From Psychrobacter aquimaris (GTDB lineage Bacteria > Pseudomonadota > Gammaproteobacteria > Pseudomonadales > Moraxellaceae): a DNA stretch of 41,041 bases. Position numbers and translations under genes: made by a program. Shown here piece by piece: positions 17,595-26,321 of the stretch. The notes beneath the pieces were generated by a model, which was not told the DNA's origin, did not search any database, and saw nothing but the letters and a program-made list of their open reading frames with translations. The DNA lies in NCBI RefSeq assembly GCF_016107525.1, contig NZ_JABASR010000019.1:1-41041 (forward strand), in the 5' to 3' direction. Position 1 is the first letter of the stretch. Each line of letters starts with the position of its first letter.

Positions 17595-18263
17595 TTAGAG
17601 TGTATCATCAGGTAACCAGATATAGATAAAGTCAAACAACTCTGAATCTGTCATATCAGTTAATGAATGAACGAGTTTTTTATCTTTAACTGTCTTATAT
17701 ACTGCGCTAGCGACTACTTTCTGGTAAAGAAGAGATTTACCTTTTGTTTGTTGTTCAAACCAGTGTTTATTTATTTTGCTGGGTAAATTATAGAACAAAG
17801 AAAAATCTAGCTGTTTACTGAGGTGGTTCAACTTTTCGTATTTGTGAGTATCAAAGTAATATAGATGTCTTAATACATCATTTTGTAGTGTATTTTGCTA
17901 ATTTTGTAGTAAGTCTAAAAAACAAAGATACTCATCATCATTTTTCATAAAGTACGTCAAAGGGTATAGAAAATAATTATTTGCTCTCAAGTACCCCCTA
18001 CTTATTGCTTGTAGAGTAAGCTGACTTATCTCGTCTCTGTTGGCATTGATGAAAGGTTTTGAGTAATGCTCTAATATAAAAGAGAGTGCAAAAGTAATGG
18101 AATGATCGTTTGAGTCAGCCATCTGTTTTAAATAATAAAGCGCGTTATCTAATTTATAGATCGAGATTAACTGATTAATTGCTTGGCTATAATCTTCGGT
18201 TTCAAAAGTGAACTTTCCAGCAAGTAAGTCTTTTGCCACGCTTTCTATCTCAAGAGTTCCCAT
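17595..18263 (-). pseudogene. Broken AT-rich gene of unknown function inserted between ybbA and ybbP
   Basis: Two open frames on the minus strand (18290-17898 and 17831-17595) are in the same reading frame, separated by a single TAG at 17898-17900. The stop lies in a 21-base unit bounded by two copies of ATTTTGTAGT (17880-17889 and 17901-17910). Deleting one unit restores the frame without a shift and joins LDLLQN to DVLRHLYYF. The restored protein would have about 215 residues (from the ATG at 18263, which has AAGG 8 bases upstream) or 224 from 18290. It looks wholly helical and cytosolic, without a motif I know; HEAT- or TPR-like or immunity-type helical proteins come to mind. Hand-counted GC in three 60-base samples averages about 33%. 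If the stop is real, the first part could still make a 121-residue protein from 18263. Confidence 0.7.
17880..17910. repeat. 10-bp direct repeat bounding a 21-bp duplication-like insertion
   Basis: ATTTTGTAGT occurs at 17880-17889 and again at 17901-17910, giving a 21-base unit that contains the in-frame stop (17898-17900, minus strand). This looks like slipped-strand or microhomology-mediated gain of 21 bases. Confidence 0.8.
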
Positions 18264-18315
18264 TGAACTAACCTTATTGAAGTAGAGCATTAAAGAATAA
18301 AGAGTGAATGCCTAT

Positions 18316-19029
18316 TTATTCTTCAATCCGGCCGTCATGCATCGTAATGACGCGATCTGCCATTTCGGCAAGTGCAGGATCGTGAGTCACCACCACCAGT
18401 GCCGAGCCAACCTGCTGGCGTAAGTCCAATAACAATTGCATGACTTGATCGGCATTTTGCTCATCCAAGTTGCCTGTAGGCTCATCAGCAAACACAATCT
18501 TTGGATGAGAGACCAATGCTCTTGCCACCGCCGTACGCTGCTGCTCACCGCCTGATAACTGATTGGGCAAGCTATGACGGCGATGACCTAAGTCGACGGC
18601 GTCAATAAGCTCGTCCACTCTTGCTTGGTTCGGACGCCGCGCAATATCCAGTGGGAAAGCGATGTTTTCGGCGACTGTCAGTGTTGGCAGTAGATGAAAT
18701 GACTGAAAGACAAAGCCCATATCCTGTTGACGAATGACCGCCAGCGCATCTTCATCAAGACTACTGAGCGTTTGACCTGCCAGCGAAACCGTTCCGCTAT
18801 CGGGATAGTCTAATGCCGCGAGCAATCCTAGTAAGGTCGATTTACCTGAGCCTGATTTGCCCATGATGACCACAAACTCGCCCGCGTTGACATAAATATC
18901 TACGTCTTTGATGATGGACAATTTTTGCTCACCGACTTGCACCGTTTTATTTAACTGTGAGGCGGTCAGTAGGGCTTGTGTCTTAGAGTCTGCTTGCGAT
19001 GTCTTTGCAATCGAAGGTGATGATGTCAT
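18316..19029 (-). CDS. ybbA: ABC transporter ATP-binding protein (YbbA / LolD-like)
   Basis: The ATPase partner of an FtsX-type permease. Walker A GKSGSGKS at 57-64, Q-loop Gln109 in VFQSFHLLPTLTV, ABC signature LSGGEQQR at 158-165, Walker B IVFADE at 178-183 followed by the D-loop GNLDE, and switch His in VVTHD are all present. The length of 237 residues is typical of the MacB/LolD/YbbA class. It starts 12 bases after the tesA stop, so the two share a transcript. The expected permease gene does not follow directly: an AT-rich broken gene comes first and the permease gene starts 757 bases on. The substrate is unknown in the family. Confidence 0.92.
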   Translation of the reverse strand: MTSSPSIAKTSQADSKTQALLTASQLNKTVQVGEQKLSIIKDVDIYVNAGEFVVIMGKSGSGKSTLLGLLAALDYPDSGTVSLAGQTLSSLDEDALAVIRQQDMGFVFQSFHLLPTLTVAENIAFPLDIARRPNQARVDELIDAVDLGHRRHSLPNQLSGGEQQRTAVARALVSHPKIVFADEPTGNLDEQNADQVMQLLLDLRQQVGSALVVVTHDPALAEMADRVITMHDGRIEE

Positions 19030-19041
19030 TACAGTGTCTCG

Positions 19042-19890
19042 TTAAGTAGTCTCATTTGGCGTATTTTTTGTCGTTTCGGCTTGAACCGTTTCAGTTGTAT
19101 TCTCTGCATCGGCTGTTTTTAGCTCTTTTAACTCATTTAATTTAGGCTCTAAGACAGGTAAGATATTGTCATTGACGATGATCGTGTAGCCTTCCTTAGT
19201 CGGATGAATGGCATCCGCTTGGTTGAGCTCACGATCACCGCCCACACCCTCTAAGAAGAACGGAATAAGGGTAACGTTCATGTCTTTCGCGACGCGAGGA
19301 TAAATGTCTGAGAACGCTGCAACGTAGTCACTGCCTAGATTGTCATAGATTGACATTCCGCCCAAGATGACGACACTGCCATTGTCTTGTAGACGTTTAA
19401 CAGCCGTGCGGATATTGGCTTCAATTGTCGCCACATCGATGCCGCGTATGGCATCGTTAGCACCAATGGTCAAAATCGTCACATCAGGTTTGGTCTGTAG
19501 TACCCAATCTAAGCGATTGACCAGCCCAGTACTGGTTTCTCCACTCAATCCTGAGTTGATAACTTTAGCGTTGTCGTAACCCATTGCTTGCAGACGGTCT
19601 TCTAACTGAGCAGGGTAGTTGTCATTTTTATCAACCCCAAGACCTTCTGTCAGTGAATCACCTAGGGCTAAAATAGTGATTGGTGACGAATTGACTTGCT
19701 GATCGGCGGGCGCTGTGGCATTAGCGTCTACGGACGTAGTATTGGCTTGATTGTTAGTTGCTTCAGTATTCTGCGTGTCAGGTGCATCCGTAGGTTCGGC
19801 ATCTTTTTGACAGCCACTGATAGCCATTACGGCTGCGAGTATGACGATAGCAGGCAAGCGCTGAGCGAAACGAAAGGGGGAATTCATCAT
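19042..19890 (-). CDS. tesA: SGNH-hydrolase arylesterase / acyl-CoA thioesterase I-like lipoprotein
   Basis: A TesA-family esterase. SGNH blocks are visible: GDSL at 77-80 with nucleophile Ser79, the Gly of block II in SGLSGET (113-119), GAND at 143-146, and the Asp226/His229 pair in DAIHP. Unlike E. coli TesA, which is soluble and periplasmic, this protein has a lipoprotein signal with lipobox AISGC and lipidated Cys27. A linker of about 40 residues rich in Asn, Thr and Ala and a similar acidic/Thr tail follow, so it is probably anchored in a membrane facing the periplasm. It is first in a minus-strand run with ybbA, as in the tesA-ybbAP neighbourhood of other gammaproteobacteria. Start Met1 or Met2 are equivalent; AGGA is 11 bases upstream. 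Confidence 0.92.
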   Translation of the reverse strand: MMNSPFRFAQRLPAIVILAAVMAISGCQKDAEPTDAPDTQNTEATNNQANTTSVDANATAPADQQVNSSPITILALGDSLTEGLGVDKNDNYPAQLEDRLQAMGYDNAKVINSGLSGETSTGLVNRLDWVLQTKPDVTILTIGANDAIRGIDVATIEANIRTAVKRLQDNGSVVILGGMSIYDNLGSDYVAAFSDIYPRVAKDMNVTLIPFFLEGVGGDRELNQADAIHPTKEGYTIIVNDNILPVLEPKLNELKELKTADAENTTETVQAETTKNTPNETT

Positions 19891-19978
19891 GGGTGTTGTG
19901 TCCTATATGCAATCAAACCAGTGTAGCAAAATAAGACAGACACCAATATTATCCTAAGGTTACTTTAGTTTTTTGATA

Positions 19979-21304
19979 TTAAAGCTTTTTGCCATCAACC
20001 ATCACTGGGCGACTCACCATCCAAGCAATTACGACGTTGATAACCATCAAAATGAGCATAATGAATAGTGGCAAATCCCAGCTGCCAGTCGCTTCATGTA
20101 GCCAACCTGTCCCTAGTGGACCAAAAAAGGCAATCAAATAACCGACGAATTGAGACATACCAGACAGTTCACTAGATTGGTTGGTCGTATAAGTACGTAA
20201 GGAAAACAGCATCATACTCAACGTAAAAATAGCAGAGCAGCCAATGCCCATCAGACCTGACCACAACCAAGCGAGATCAGTAGATAAATAACTGATTCCT
20301 AAAACGCCAATAACGTTTAGTACCGCCGCAAACACTGCCAGCGCCTGAATAGGGCGGCCGCGATTGATCAGCCAAGTTAGGCTCAGAATAGAGACTGGCG
20401 CCATGAACTGGAACACCGAACCCATTTGCCCTGCTTGCACTGCAGATAGCCCCTTACTGACCCAAATAGAAGGTAAAAAACTGGCAACGGTATAAAATAA
20501 TAGTGATTGCAATCCCATAAATACCGCAATTTGCCAAGCAAAAGGCGTACGCCACATGGAGATTTCTGAAGTTCCAGAGATAGGTGGCACAATCGCTTGA
20601 TGACTAGAGGAACCAAGCCGCAATCGTAAAAATATCCAAATAATAATCGCAAAAATGCCCAATAGCGACCACCCACCCAGTGCCCATTGCCAGCCCACTT
20701 GCTCAGATAATGGCAGTACAACTCCTGCGACAATGCCTGCCGTTACCGTCATCGTTAGACTAAATAACCCTGTTATTAATGGAATATGCTTGGGTGTACG
20801 CTGTTTAATAACAGGTGCAGCTAAGGTATTCGCAAAACCGATAGCCAACGTCAGCAATAATGTACCAATCAAAAATCCAGACCAAGTGGGAATAACGGTA
20901 CGAATAATCATACCAGTCGTTAATAACGCAATCATCGCAATGAGTGTATTCTCAAGCCCGAAACGCTTACCAATGGACGGCGCGATCAGTGCACCCACCG
21001 CAAAAGTCAACATGGGGACTGCCCCTAACCAACCAATTTGCGTCTCAGAAATATTGAGTGCATCTTGTACGACAGGGGCAATAGAGCCGAGAGCAACAAT
21101 AGGTGCACGCATATTAGTAGCGAGCAAAATCATGGCACATAAGATGAGCCAAAAAGTGAAGCGTGATGAGGGCAGCTCAAACGATGACGGCGTATCTGAA
21201 TGAGACTGTGACGGCAAATCAGGTTGCAAATCAGAAGAGGTAGACATAGCAGCACGACTATTAGAATAAGAAAAAGGACACGTCATTAAACAGCGCCGAA
21301 GCAT
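19979..21304 (-). CDS. MFS transporter, CynX/NimT (cyanate permease-like) family
   Basis: A 441-residue protein with 12 predicted membrane helices from about residue 50. The family opening ATNMRAPIVALGSIAPVVQDALNISETQIGWLG is recognisable by NMRAPIVALG and the loop GKRFG, with a second half containing NRGRP and the FSLRTYTTNQSSELSGMSQFVGYL stretch. CynX-type carriers take up or export small organic compounds (cyanate and 2-nitroimidazole are examples). The substrate cannot be told here and no cyanase gene is nearby. The start is uncertain: ATGs at 21304, 21286 and 21247 all lack a ribosome binding site, and only the last (MSTSSDLQP) avoids a hydrophilic 19-residue lead. The upstream gap holds a set of ATATATGAG repeats that might bind a regulator. 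Confidence 0.85.
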   Translation of the reverse strand: MLRRCLMTCPFSYSNSRAAMSTSSDLQPDLPSQSHSDTPSSFELPSSRFTFWLILCAMILLATNMRAPIVALGSIAPVVQDALNISETQIGWLGAVPMLTFAVGALIAPSIGKRFGLENTLIAMIALLTTGMIIRTVIPTWSGFLIGTLLLTLAIGFANTLAAPVIKQRTPKHIPLITGLFSLTMTVTAGIVAGVVLPLSEQVGWQWALGGWSLLGIFAIIIWIFLRLRLGSSSHQAIVPPISGTSEISMWRTPFAWQIAVFMGLQSLLFYTVASFLPSIWVSKGLSAVQAGQMGSVFQFMAPVSILSLTWLINRGRPIQALAVFAAVLNVIGVLGISYLSTDLAWLWSGLMGIGCSAIFTLSMMLFSLRTYTTNQSSELSGMSQFVGYLIAFFGPLGTGWLHEATGSWDLPLFIMLILMVINVVIAWMVSRPVMVDGKKL

Positions 21305-21404
21305 CGTCGCTTGTAAATAACACCAAAGAAACGCACCTAGACGGTGACTAAAATCATCAATCAGAATCGTAAATCAGAACTAGAAACTATTTGCAGAATA
21401 CAAG

Positions 21405-21487
21405 ATATATGAGTTTTCTGCCCTATTAGCTAGGGTAAATATAATATATGAGTAGTGCCTTCATATATGAGCAATAGCATATATGAG
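21405..21487 (+). repeat. Four direct copies of ATATATGAG
   Basis: Exact copies start at 21405, 21444, 21463 and 21479 (spacing 39, 19 and 16). They lie 100-185 bases upstream of the MFS transporter start. The repeated motif could be an operator array, or simply AT-rich noise with a shared core. Confidence 0.6.
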
Positions 21488-21645
21488 TAACCATTTTGAA
21501 AGCGTGCTTATCTTCAATCACATATCAATTGGATATGGAGTAGGTTTATTTAGCCTACTATTGTTAATAGTAATTTCAATGGTACTGTTTATATCCAAAA
21601 TACCTTGAAGTGATTATAACTATATATATAGCGGTTAGCACAACT

Positions 21646-21683
21646 AAAAATAGCGCCAGTCCCTTTCAAAGGACTAGACGCTA
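21646..21683 (-). terminator. Terminator of the apbE-nqrM transcript
   Basis: On the minus strand a stem built from TAGCG...AGTCC against GGACT...CGCTA, with a small internal asymmetry, is followed by TTTTT. It lies 70 bases beyond the nqrM stop. Confidence 0.75.
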
Positions 21684-21753
21684 TTATAAGAACAGATGTT
21701 AGGTAAATACTACCAGCGTATGGTAACAAACGCGGTATTTATACGAATTTAGC

Positions 21754-21999
21754 TTATACAGGTTTGCCTAGCTGAGCGGCTCTTAGCGCGTGTTCTTGTT
21801 GTTCAGCGATAAGGGAATCGCACTTATTGGGATCATCGCCACAAAATGAGCACTGCTCATCGCCCATCAATTTGGCAACGCCACCACAAGAGCCTTTAAG
21901 CGGCTTTTTTTTGACCATATAACCGATACCCATAAAGACAAAGAACAGGACAAATACGGTAAAGGTAATGGCAAGCATGGGAAGCAATTGACTAAGCAT
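21754..21999 (-). CDS. nqrM: Na+-translocating NADH:quinone reductase maturation protein NqrM
   Basis: An 81-residue protein with one membrane helix (about 10-28) followed by a cytoplasmic cysteine pattern GSCGG (Cys38), Cys50, Cys53 in CSFCGDDP, and Cys60. This is the DUF539/NqrM signature. NqrM is needed for assembly of the iron centre between NqrD and NqrE. It lies 124 bases after apbE on the same strand with no terminator between, and downstream of the nqr operon, as in other NQR-bearing bacteria. Confidence 0.95.
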   Translation of the reverse strand: MLSQLLPMLAITFTVFVLFFVFMGIGYMVKKKPLKGSCGGVAKLMGDEQCSFCGDDPNKCDSLIAEQQEHALRAAQLGKPV

Positions 22000-22122
22000 A
22001 GAGGAAACCTCGATTTTTAAAAATAGTGTGGCTATCTATTAGGATAACACCTTAATAGTATAGCAAATTTTTGTATGGCTCGTTGATAGTTATCGAGTCG
22101 TTTACAGTATTGCGACTAACGT

Positions 22123-23295
22123 CTAAAGTTGTTTGTCAGCGCGTAATGCTTGCATCGCTGGTGTTTGTACCACTTGCCAATCATCAATACTGTCGTCAGA
22201 AGCTTCATCAGAAACACGACCATCAGAACCGTCTACTTTTGCATCATCAGCTAACACAACGAACATGGCGGCTAGGTTTTGGGCTTTAGCGACACTTAGT
22301 GCTTTATGATAAGGCATCGCCGTAAGAGCAGTCGCCCACGCATCAGCCAGTGCGACTGAGTCTGCTGCAACGGTTACCGATGGTGCGCCACCCGCGATAG
22401 GTTTGCCAGTTGTTGGATCAATCGTATGACTGTAGCGCTGACCGTCGAATATGACGGAATTGCGATAGTTGCCAGAAGTGGCCAAATACATCTGATTATC
22501 GGTATGGATTGGTTGACGAATCGCTGATATTGTCTGACGCTCGCTGACCGTACTGTCTTCAATAGGCGCATCAATCGCAATTTGCCACGGCTGCTGTTGG
22601 TTATTGACCCCAGAGGTTGCAATTTCACCACCTATCTCTACCATGTAGTTGCGAATTTGATAGTCATCTCTAAGCACATCGGCGATCACATCGACGCCAT
22701 AACCTTTAGCAACTGCTGAGAAATCAAGCTCGACACCGTCTTTGGTTTTATAAATGCTCTGCTCTTTTTGTACGATGCTCTCAAAATCTACCAAGGCTTT
22801 TGCTTGAGCAATCTCAAGTGCTGTTGGTGGACTTTGCAAGCGTTCAACGGTCATGGTGCTACCAAAGCCCCAAGTCTCTACCAATGGCATGACGGTAGGG
22901 TCAAATGCTCCACCAGATTGCTGATAGACGATTCGTGACACATCTAGCACGTGGGCAAAATCTGCATCGATAGTGATGGGGATGTCTTTACCTAACTGGT
23001 TGAACTTAGAGATAGTAGAGTCTGCTTGATAGGTAGACATGCTGTCATTGATTTGCTGCAAGCGCTTATCAATCGACGCTTGGATGGCTGCTTCATCCGC
23101 ATCCTCAGGTAGCTGATAACTGATATGGTAGCTAGTTCCCATTGTCTCACCGCTGAGATAATCATAATCTGGCGTTTGCTGGCAAGCACTAAGAGTGAAT
23201 ACAGCACTTATAGCAATAACTGGCAATAAAGTGGTTTTCATCGATTTGTTAGACAATGAGAGTGGGGCTAATTTTTGCATTATTGGTTTTTTCAT
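22123..23295 (-). CDS. apbE: FAD:protein FMN transferase
   Basis: Attaches FMN covalently to a Thr in the SGAT motifs of NqrB and NqrC, using FAD. The N-terminus is a lipoprotein signal with lipobox TLSAC (Cys38 counted from the ATG at 23295), so the enzyme is anchored at the periplasmic side where the targets are exposed. Family motifs: GETMGTSYHI after the linker, GGAFDPTVMPLVETWGFG, LDFSAVAKGYGVDVIAD, VEIGGEIATSG, and the late YSHTIDPTTGKP and VAADSVALADAWATAL. The length is about 390 residues. The start is open: GTG 23304, ATG 23295 and ATG 23241 are all in frame and none has a clear ribosome binding site; 23241 would give the most compact signal peptide. The gene is separated from nqrF by 377 bases holding a terminator and a dehydrogenase remnant. 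Confidence 0.95.
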   Translation of the reverse strand: MKKPIMQKLAPLSLSNKSMKTTLLPVIAISAVFTLSACQQTPDYDYLSGETMGTSYHISYQLPEDADEAAIQASIDKRLQQINDSMSTYQADSTISKFNQLGKDIPITIDADFAHVLDVSRIVYQQSGGAFDPTVMPLVETWGFGSTMTVERLQSPPTALEIAQAKALVDFESIVQKEQSIYKTKDGVELDFSAVAKGYGVDVIADVLRDDYQIRNYMVEIGGEIATSGVNNQQQPWQIAIDAPIEDSTVSERQTISAIRQPIHTDNQMYLATSGNYRNSVIFDGQRYSHTIDPTTGKPIAGGAPSVTVAADSVALADAWATALTAMPYHKALSVAKAQNLAAMFVVLADDAKVDGSDGRVSDEASDDSIDDWQVVQTPAMQALRADKQL

Positions 23296-23422
23296 ATTAA
23301 TCACAATAGTTTTTATGGCAAAAGGGTGAGTGGCATGTTCTATTAGCGTTGCCTATTTTACACCCCTTGTCACCCATAACGCCAATCATCGACTTAATAC
23401 ATATCTGCTTCGCTTCCTAGAT

Positions 23423-23590
23423 TTATTTTACTTTTGATTCGCGGATGAGCTTATAGAGTTTTGGCGGAAATAGGCGATTGACCGTGGACGCCAGCTTTTC
23501 TTTATTGCCTGCTACGATGATATATTCTTCACCCTTAATAAGGGCTTTTATGACTTGTTTAGCAAAGCTAGCTGCGGTTAATCCTTTTAT
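23423..23590 (-). pseudogene. C-terminal remnant of a short-chain dehydrogenase (SDR)
   Basis: On the minus strand the frame ending at TAA 23423-23425 reads back 53 residues. They look like the end of a classical SDR of the group with a C-terminal membrane-associated tail: GLTAASFAKQVIKALIKGEE, then IIVAGNKEKLAS, then RLFPPKLYKLIRES. The frame is closed upstream by a TAA at 23591-23593, and the nqr terminator begins about 10 bases further on. The NAD-binding half and the YxxxK active site are missing, so only a relic remains. It is too short to be picked up as an ordinary gene. The call rests on resemblance to the typical end of these proteins (KQIVKAI..GK...IVG..EKLA...KRLFP). Confidence 0.7.
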
Positions 23591-23600
23591 TTAAAGCCAA

Positions 23601-23630
23601 AAAAAAGAGCCTCAATTGAGACTCTTTTTT
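23601..23630. terminator. Terminator at the end of the nqrABCDEF operon
   Basis: AAAAAAGAG pairs with CTCTTTTTT, with the self-complementary core CTCAATTGAG between them. The hairpin is near-perfect and bidirectional. It lies 52 bases after the nqrF stop. Confidence 0.85.
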
Positions 23631-23681
23631 ATTTATCATCTTAAAATACTTCTTTACGTAACCATTTGCTTAGTTACTCAC

Positions 23682-24917
23682 TTAACCACCGAAGTCATCA
23701 AGCATGATGTTTTCATCTTCCACACCCAAGCTGTGTAGCATGTCGATGACCGCTGCATTCATCATCGGTGGCCCACACATGTAGTATTCACAGTCTTCTG
23801 GGTTTGGATGGTTTTTCAGATAATTTTCAAGTAGCACGTTATGGATAAAGCCGGTTGGACCTTCCCAATTGTCTTCTGGAAGTGGATCAGATAGAGCCAC
23901 GTGCCATTCAAAGTTATCAAACTCTGCTTGCAGTTGATCGTAATCTTCCACATAGAACATTTCACGAATAGAGCGTGCACCATACCAAAAGCTGATTTTA
24001 CGCTTAGTGTGTAAGCGTTTAAGCTGATCGAAGATGTGCGAGCGCATCGGTGCCATACCTGCACCACCACCAACGAAAATCATTTCAGCTTCAGTTTCTT
24101 TGGCAAAGAATTCACCATAAGGACCTGAAACCGTCACTTTGTCGCCAGGTACTAGGCTAAATACCCAAGAAGACATTTTGCCTGGCGGAATACCGTCAGG
24201 ACCGCGTGGCGGTGGACTGGCGATACGAATATTAAACTTAATAAGGCCTTTTTCTTCAGGGTAGTTAGCCATCGAGTAAGCACGAATCACAGGCTCATCA
24301 ACTTTTGACACATATTTGAAGATACCAAATTTTTCCCAATCTTCGCGGTATTCTTCGTCAATGATAAAGTCTTTATAATGCACTTCATGCGGTGGCGCTT
24401 CTAGCTGTACATAACCACCGGCACGGAAGTTCACTTCTTCGCCATCTGGAATTTTAAGCACTAGCTCTTTAATAAAGGTAGCAACGTTATCATTAGAGAG
24501 AACTTCACATTCCCATTTTTGTACATCAAAAAACTCAGGGTCAATCTCGATTTTCATGTCTTGCTTAACCGCTACCTGACAAGCTAAGCGCATGTGATTG
24601 CGAATTTCGCCTTGAGTAAAATAGCCTTCTTCAGTGGGCAAGATAGAGCCGCCCCCTTCAATGACGCGGCAACGACACTGCGCACAAGTACCACCGCCAC
24701 CGCAGGCTGAAGATAAGAAAATACCTTCGCTTGCAAGGGTTTGTAGTAGTTTACCGCCTGCTGGTGTTACTACGTCATTATCGGGATTATCATTGATATG
24801 GATGGTAACATCGCCTGAACTGACCAGTCTTGAGCGCGCCGCCAAAATAATGGCAACGAGGCCCATGATGATCAAGGTAAACATAGCAACGCCACCAATC
24901 GCCGTAGCGTAATCCAT
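23682..24917 (-). CDS. nqrF: Na+-NQR subunit F (NADH dehydrogenase, FAD and 2Fe-2S)
   Basis: The NADH entry point of the Na+-translocating NADH:quinone oxidoreductase. An N-terminal membrane helix (about 6-28) is followed by a ferredoxin domain with the 2Fe-2S ligands Cys72, Cys78, Cys81 and Cys113. An FAD-binding domain with [10 protein letters not shown] (about 212-221) and an NAD-binding domain with [13 protein letters not shown] follow, ending in [12 protein letters not shown] and the usual C-terminal DDFGG. The 411 residues are typical. It is separated from nqrE by 123 bases but lies on the same strand, and is followed by the operon terminator. Confidence 0.98.
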   Translation of the reverse strand: MDYATAIGGVAMFTLIIMGLVAIILAARSRLVSSGDVTIHINDNPDNDVVTPAGGKLLQTLASEGIFLSSACGGGGTCAQCRCRVIEGGGSILPTEEGYFTQGEIRNHMRLACQVAVKQDMKIEIDPEFFDVQKWECEVLSNDNVATFIKELVLKIPDGEEVNFRAGGYVQLEAPPHEVHYKDFIIDEEYREDWEKFGIFKYVSKVDEPVIRAYSMANYPEEKGLIKFNIRIASPPPRGPDGIPPGKMSSWVFSLVPGDKVTVSGPYGEFFAKETEAEMIFVGGGAGMAPMRSHIFDQLKRLHTKRKISFWYGARSIREMFYVEDYDQLQAEFDNFEWHVALSDPLPEDNWEGPTGFIHNVLLENYLKNHPNPEDCEYYMCGPPMMNAAVIDMLHSLGVEDENIMLDDFGG

Positions 24918-25040
24918 GGTAGGTATCCTTAATCTATGGAGTAGGGGTGCGAAAAGACGTCATTGCGTGTTTCCTGAACCCCTACAGAATAAATGAATTA
25001 AATAGGTCAAATCGCTAAATAGGCTTTTAAGCTTAGCGGT

Positions 25041-25649
25041 CTAAATTGACATACCGCCGAAAGACATAAAGCCAAGTGACATCAGACCAACTGTGATAAA
25101 AGTAATACCAAGACCTCGCAGCGGTGCTGGAATGTCTGAGTATTTTAACTTTTCACGGATACCGGCCAATGCAGTAATCGCCAATGCCCAACCGAAGCCT
25201 GCGCCCACACCATACACGACAGATTCGCCGAAATTATAGTCACGCTCAACCATAAATAGTACACCCCCTAAGATGGCGCAGTTTACAGTGATAAGTGGCA
25301 GAAACACCCCAAGGGCGTTATACAGACTAGGAACGAACTTATCCAAGAACATCTCTAGAATCTGTACGGTCGCAGCAATCAAACCGATATAACTGAGCAA
25401 GCCCAAAAAGCTTAAGTCGATATTAGGGAAACCTGCCCATGCCAGCGCACCATCTTTTAGAATGAACTGAAAGAGTAAGTTGTTTAGCGGTACGGTAATC
25501 GCCATCACGACGACCACTGCTACCCCAAGACCAATAGCGGTTGAAACCTTCTTTGATACTGCCAAGAAAGTACACATACCTAAGAAATAGGCCAGCGCCA
25601 TATTCTCAATAAAGACTGAGGTTATAAATAAACTAACATAATGTCCCAT
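25041..25649 (-). CDS. nqrE: Na+-NQR subunit E
   Basis: An integral membrane subunit of 202 residues with six helices, related to NqrD by inverted topology. The opening [21 protein letters not shown] with its conserved Cys26 and the half-helix around NCAILGG with Cys120 are typical. These cysteines, with the matching pair in NqrD, hold the iron centre at the membrane middle. The ATG overlaps the nqrD stop by one base (TAATG), so the two subunits are translationally coupled. Confidence 0.97.
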   Translation of the reverse strand: MGHYVSLFITSVFIENMALAYFLGMCTFLAVSKKVSTAIGLGVAVVVVMAITVPLNNLLFQFILKDGALAWAGFPNIDLSFLGLLSYIGLIAATVQILEMFLDKFVPSLYNALGVFLPLITVNCAILGGVLFMVERDYNFGESVVYGVGAGFGWALAITALAGIREKLKYSDIPAPLRGLGITFITVGLMSLGFMSFGGMSI

Positions 25650-26320
25650 TAGTGACCGCCTCCATGTGCCATGCCTTTAGACTGCGGCTTCATTACAAAT
25701 TCAGCTTCTTCAACCTGCTCTGGTTTCCAAATACGGATAATGGTAATGAACAAACCAATAATAAAGAATGCTGACGGCGGCAACAGTAATAGACCGTTTG
25801 GTACATACCAACCGCCATCAGTGACTGGCTGTAGAATAGTAATGCCAAACCAATTACCACTGCCAAGTAGCTCACGGATAGTTGCGACGAACAATAATAC
25901 TGCTGAGTAGCCAAGACCGTTACCAATACCATCTAAAAAGCTTGGAATGGGTGGGTTACTCATCGCAAATGCTTCAGCACGGCCCATGACGATACAGTTG
26001 GTAATGATCAAACCGACAAAGACAGATAGACCTTTACTGACATCATAAGCGACGGCTTTTAGTACCTGATCTACCAAGATAACCAATGAAGCAATAATAG
26101 TCATCTGTACGATGATACGAATGCTTGATGGAATCTGCTTACGGATAATAGAGATAAAAAAGCTCGAAAATGCCGTCACCAATGATAATGCCACACACAT
26201 GACGAGCGCATTTGACATGGTGGTGGTCACCGCCAATGCCGAACAGATACCTAAGATCTGTAGGGCAATGGGGTTATTGTCAAAGATAGGCTTGGTTAAA
26301 ATATTTTTAGTGTCAGCCAT
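25649..26320 (-). CDS. nqrD: Na+-NQR subunit D
   Basis: A six-helix membrane subunit of 223 residues. The family stretch [18 protein letters not shown] near the N-terminus carries one of the iron-ligand cysteines, and [17 protein letters not shown] in the middle carries another. It ends in a polar tail with HGGGH. It follows nqrC with one base between and overlaps nqrE by one base. Confidence 0.97.
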   Translation of the reverse strand: MADTKNILTKPIFDNNPIALQILGICSALAVTTTMSNALVMCVALSLVTAFSSFFISIIRKQIPSSIRIIVQMTIIASLVILVDQVLKAVAYDVSKGLSVFVGLIITNCIVMGRAEAFAMSNPPIPSFLDGIGNGLGYSAVLLFVATIRELLGSGNWFGITILQPVTDGGWYVPNGLLLLPPSAFFIIGLFITIIRIWKPEQVEEAEFVMKPQSKGMAHGGGH

Positions 26321-26321
26321 G

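Larger units (their letters stand above)
21305..21753. other. Intergenic region between the MFS gene and nqrM
   Basis: No gene is visible. It holds four ATATATGAG repeats (21405-21487), a small dyad CCCTA...TAGGG at 21421-21435 and the nqrM terminator at 21646-21683. Confidence 0.5.
23305..23681. other. Gap between nqrF and apbE
   Basis: Contains the nqr terminator (23601-23630), the short-chain-dehydrogenase tail (23423-23590), and about 120 bases of presumed apbE promoter region (23305-23422). Because of the terminator, apbE probably needs its own promoter here. Confidence 0.6.
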
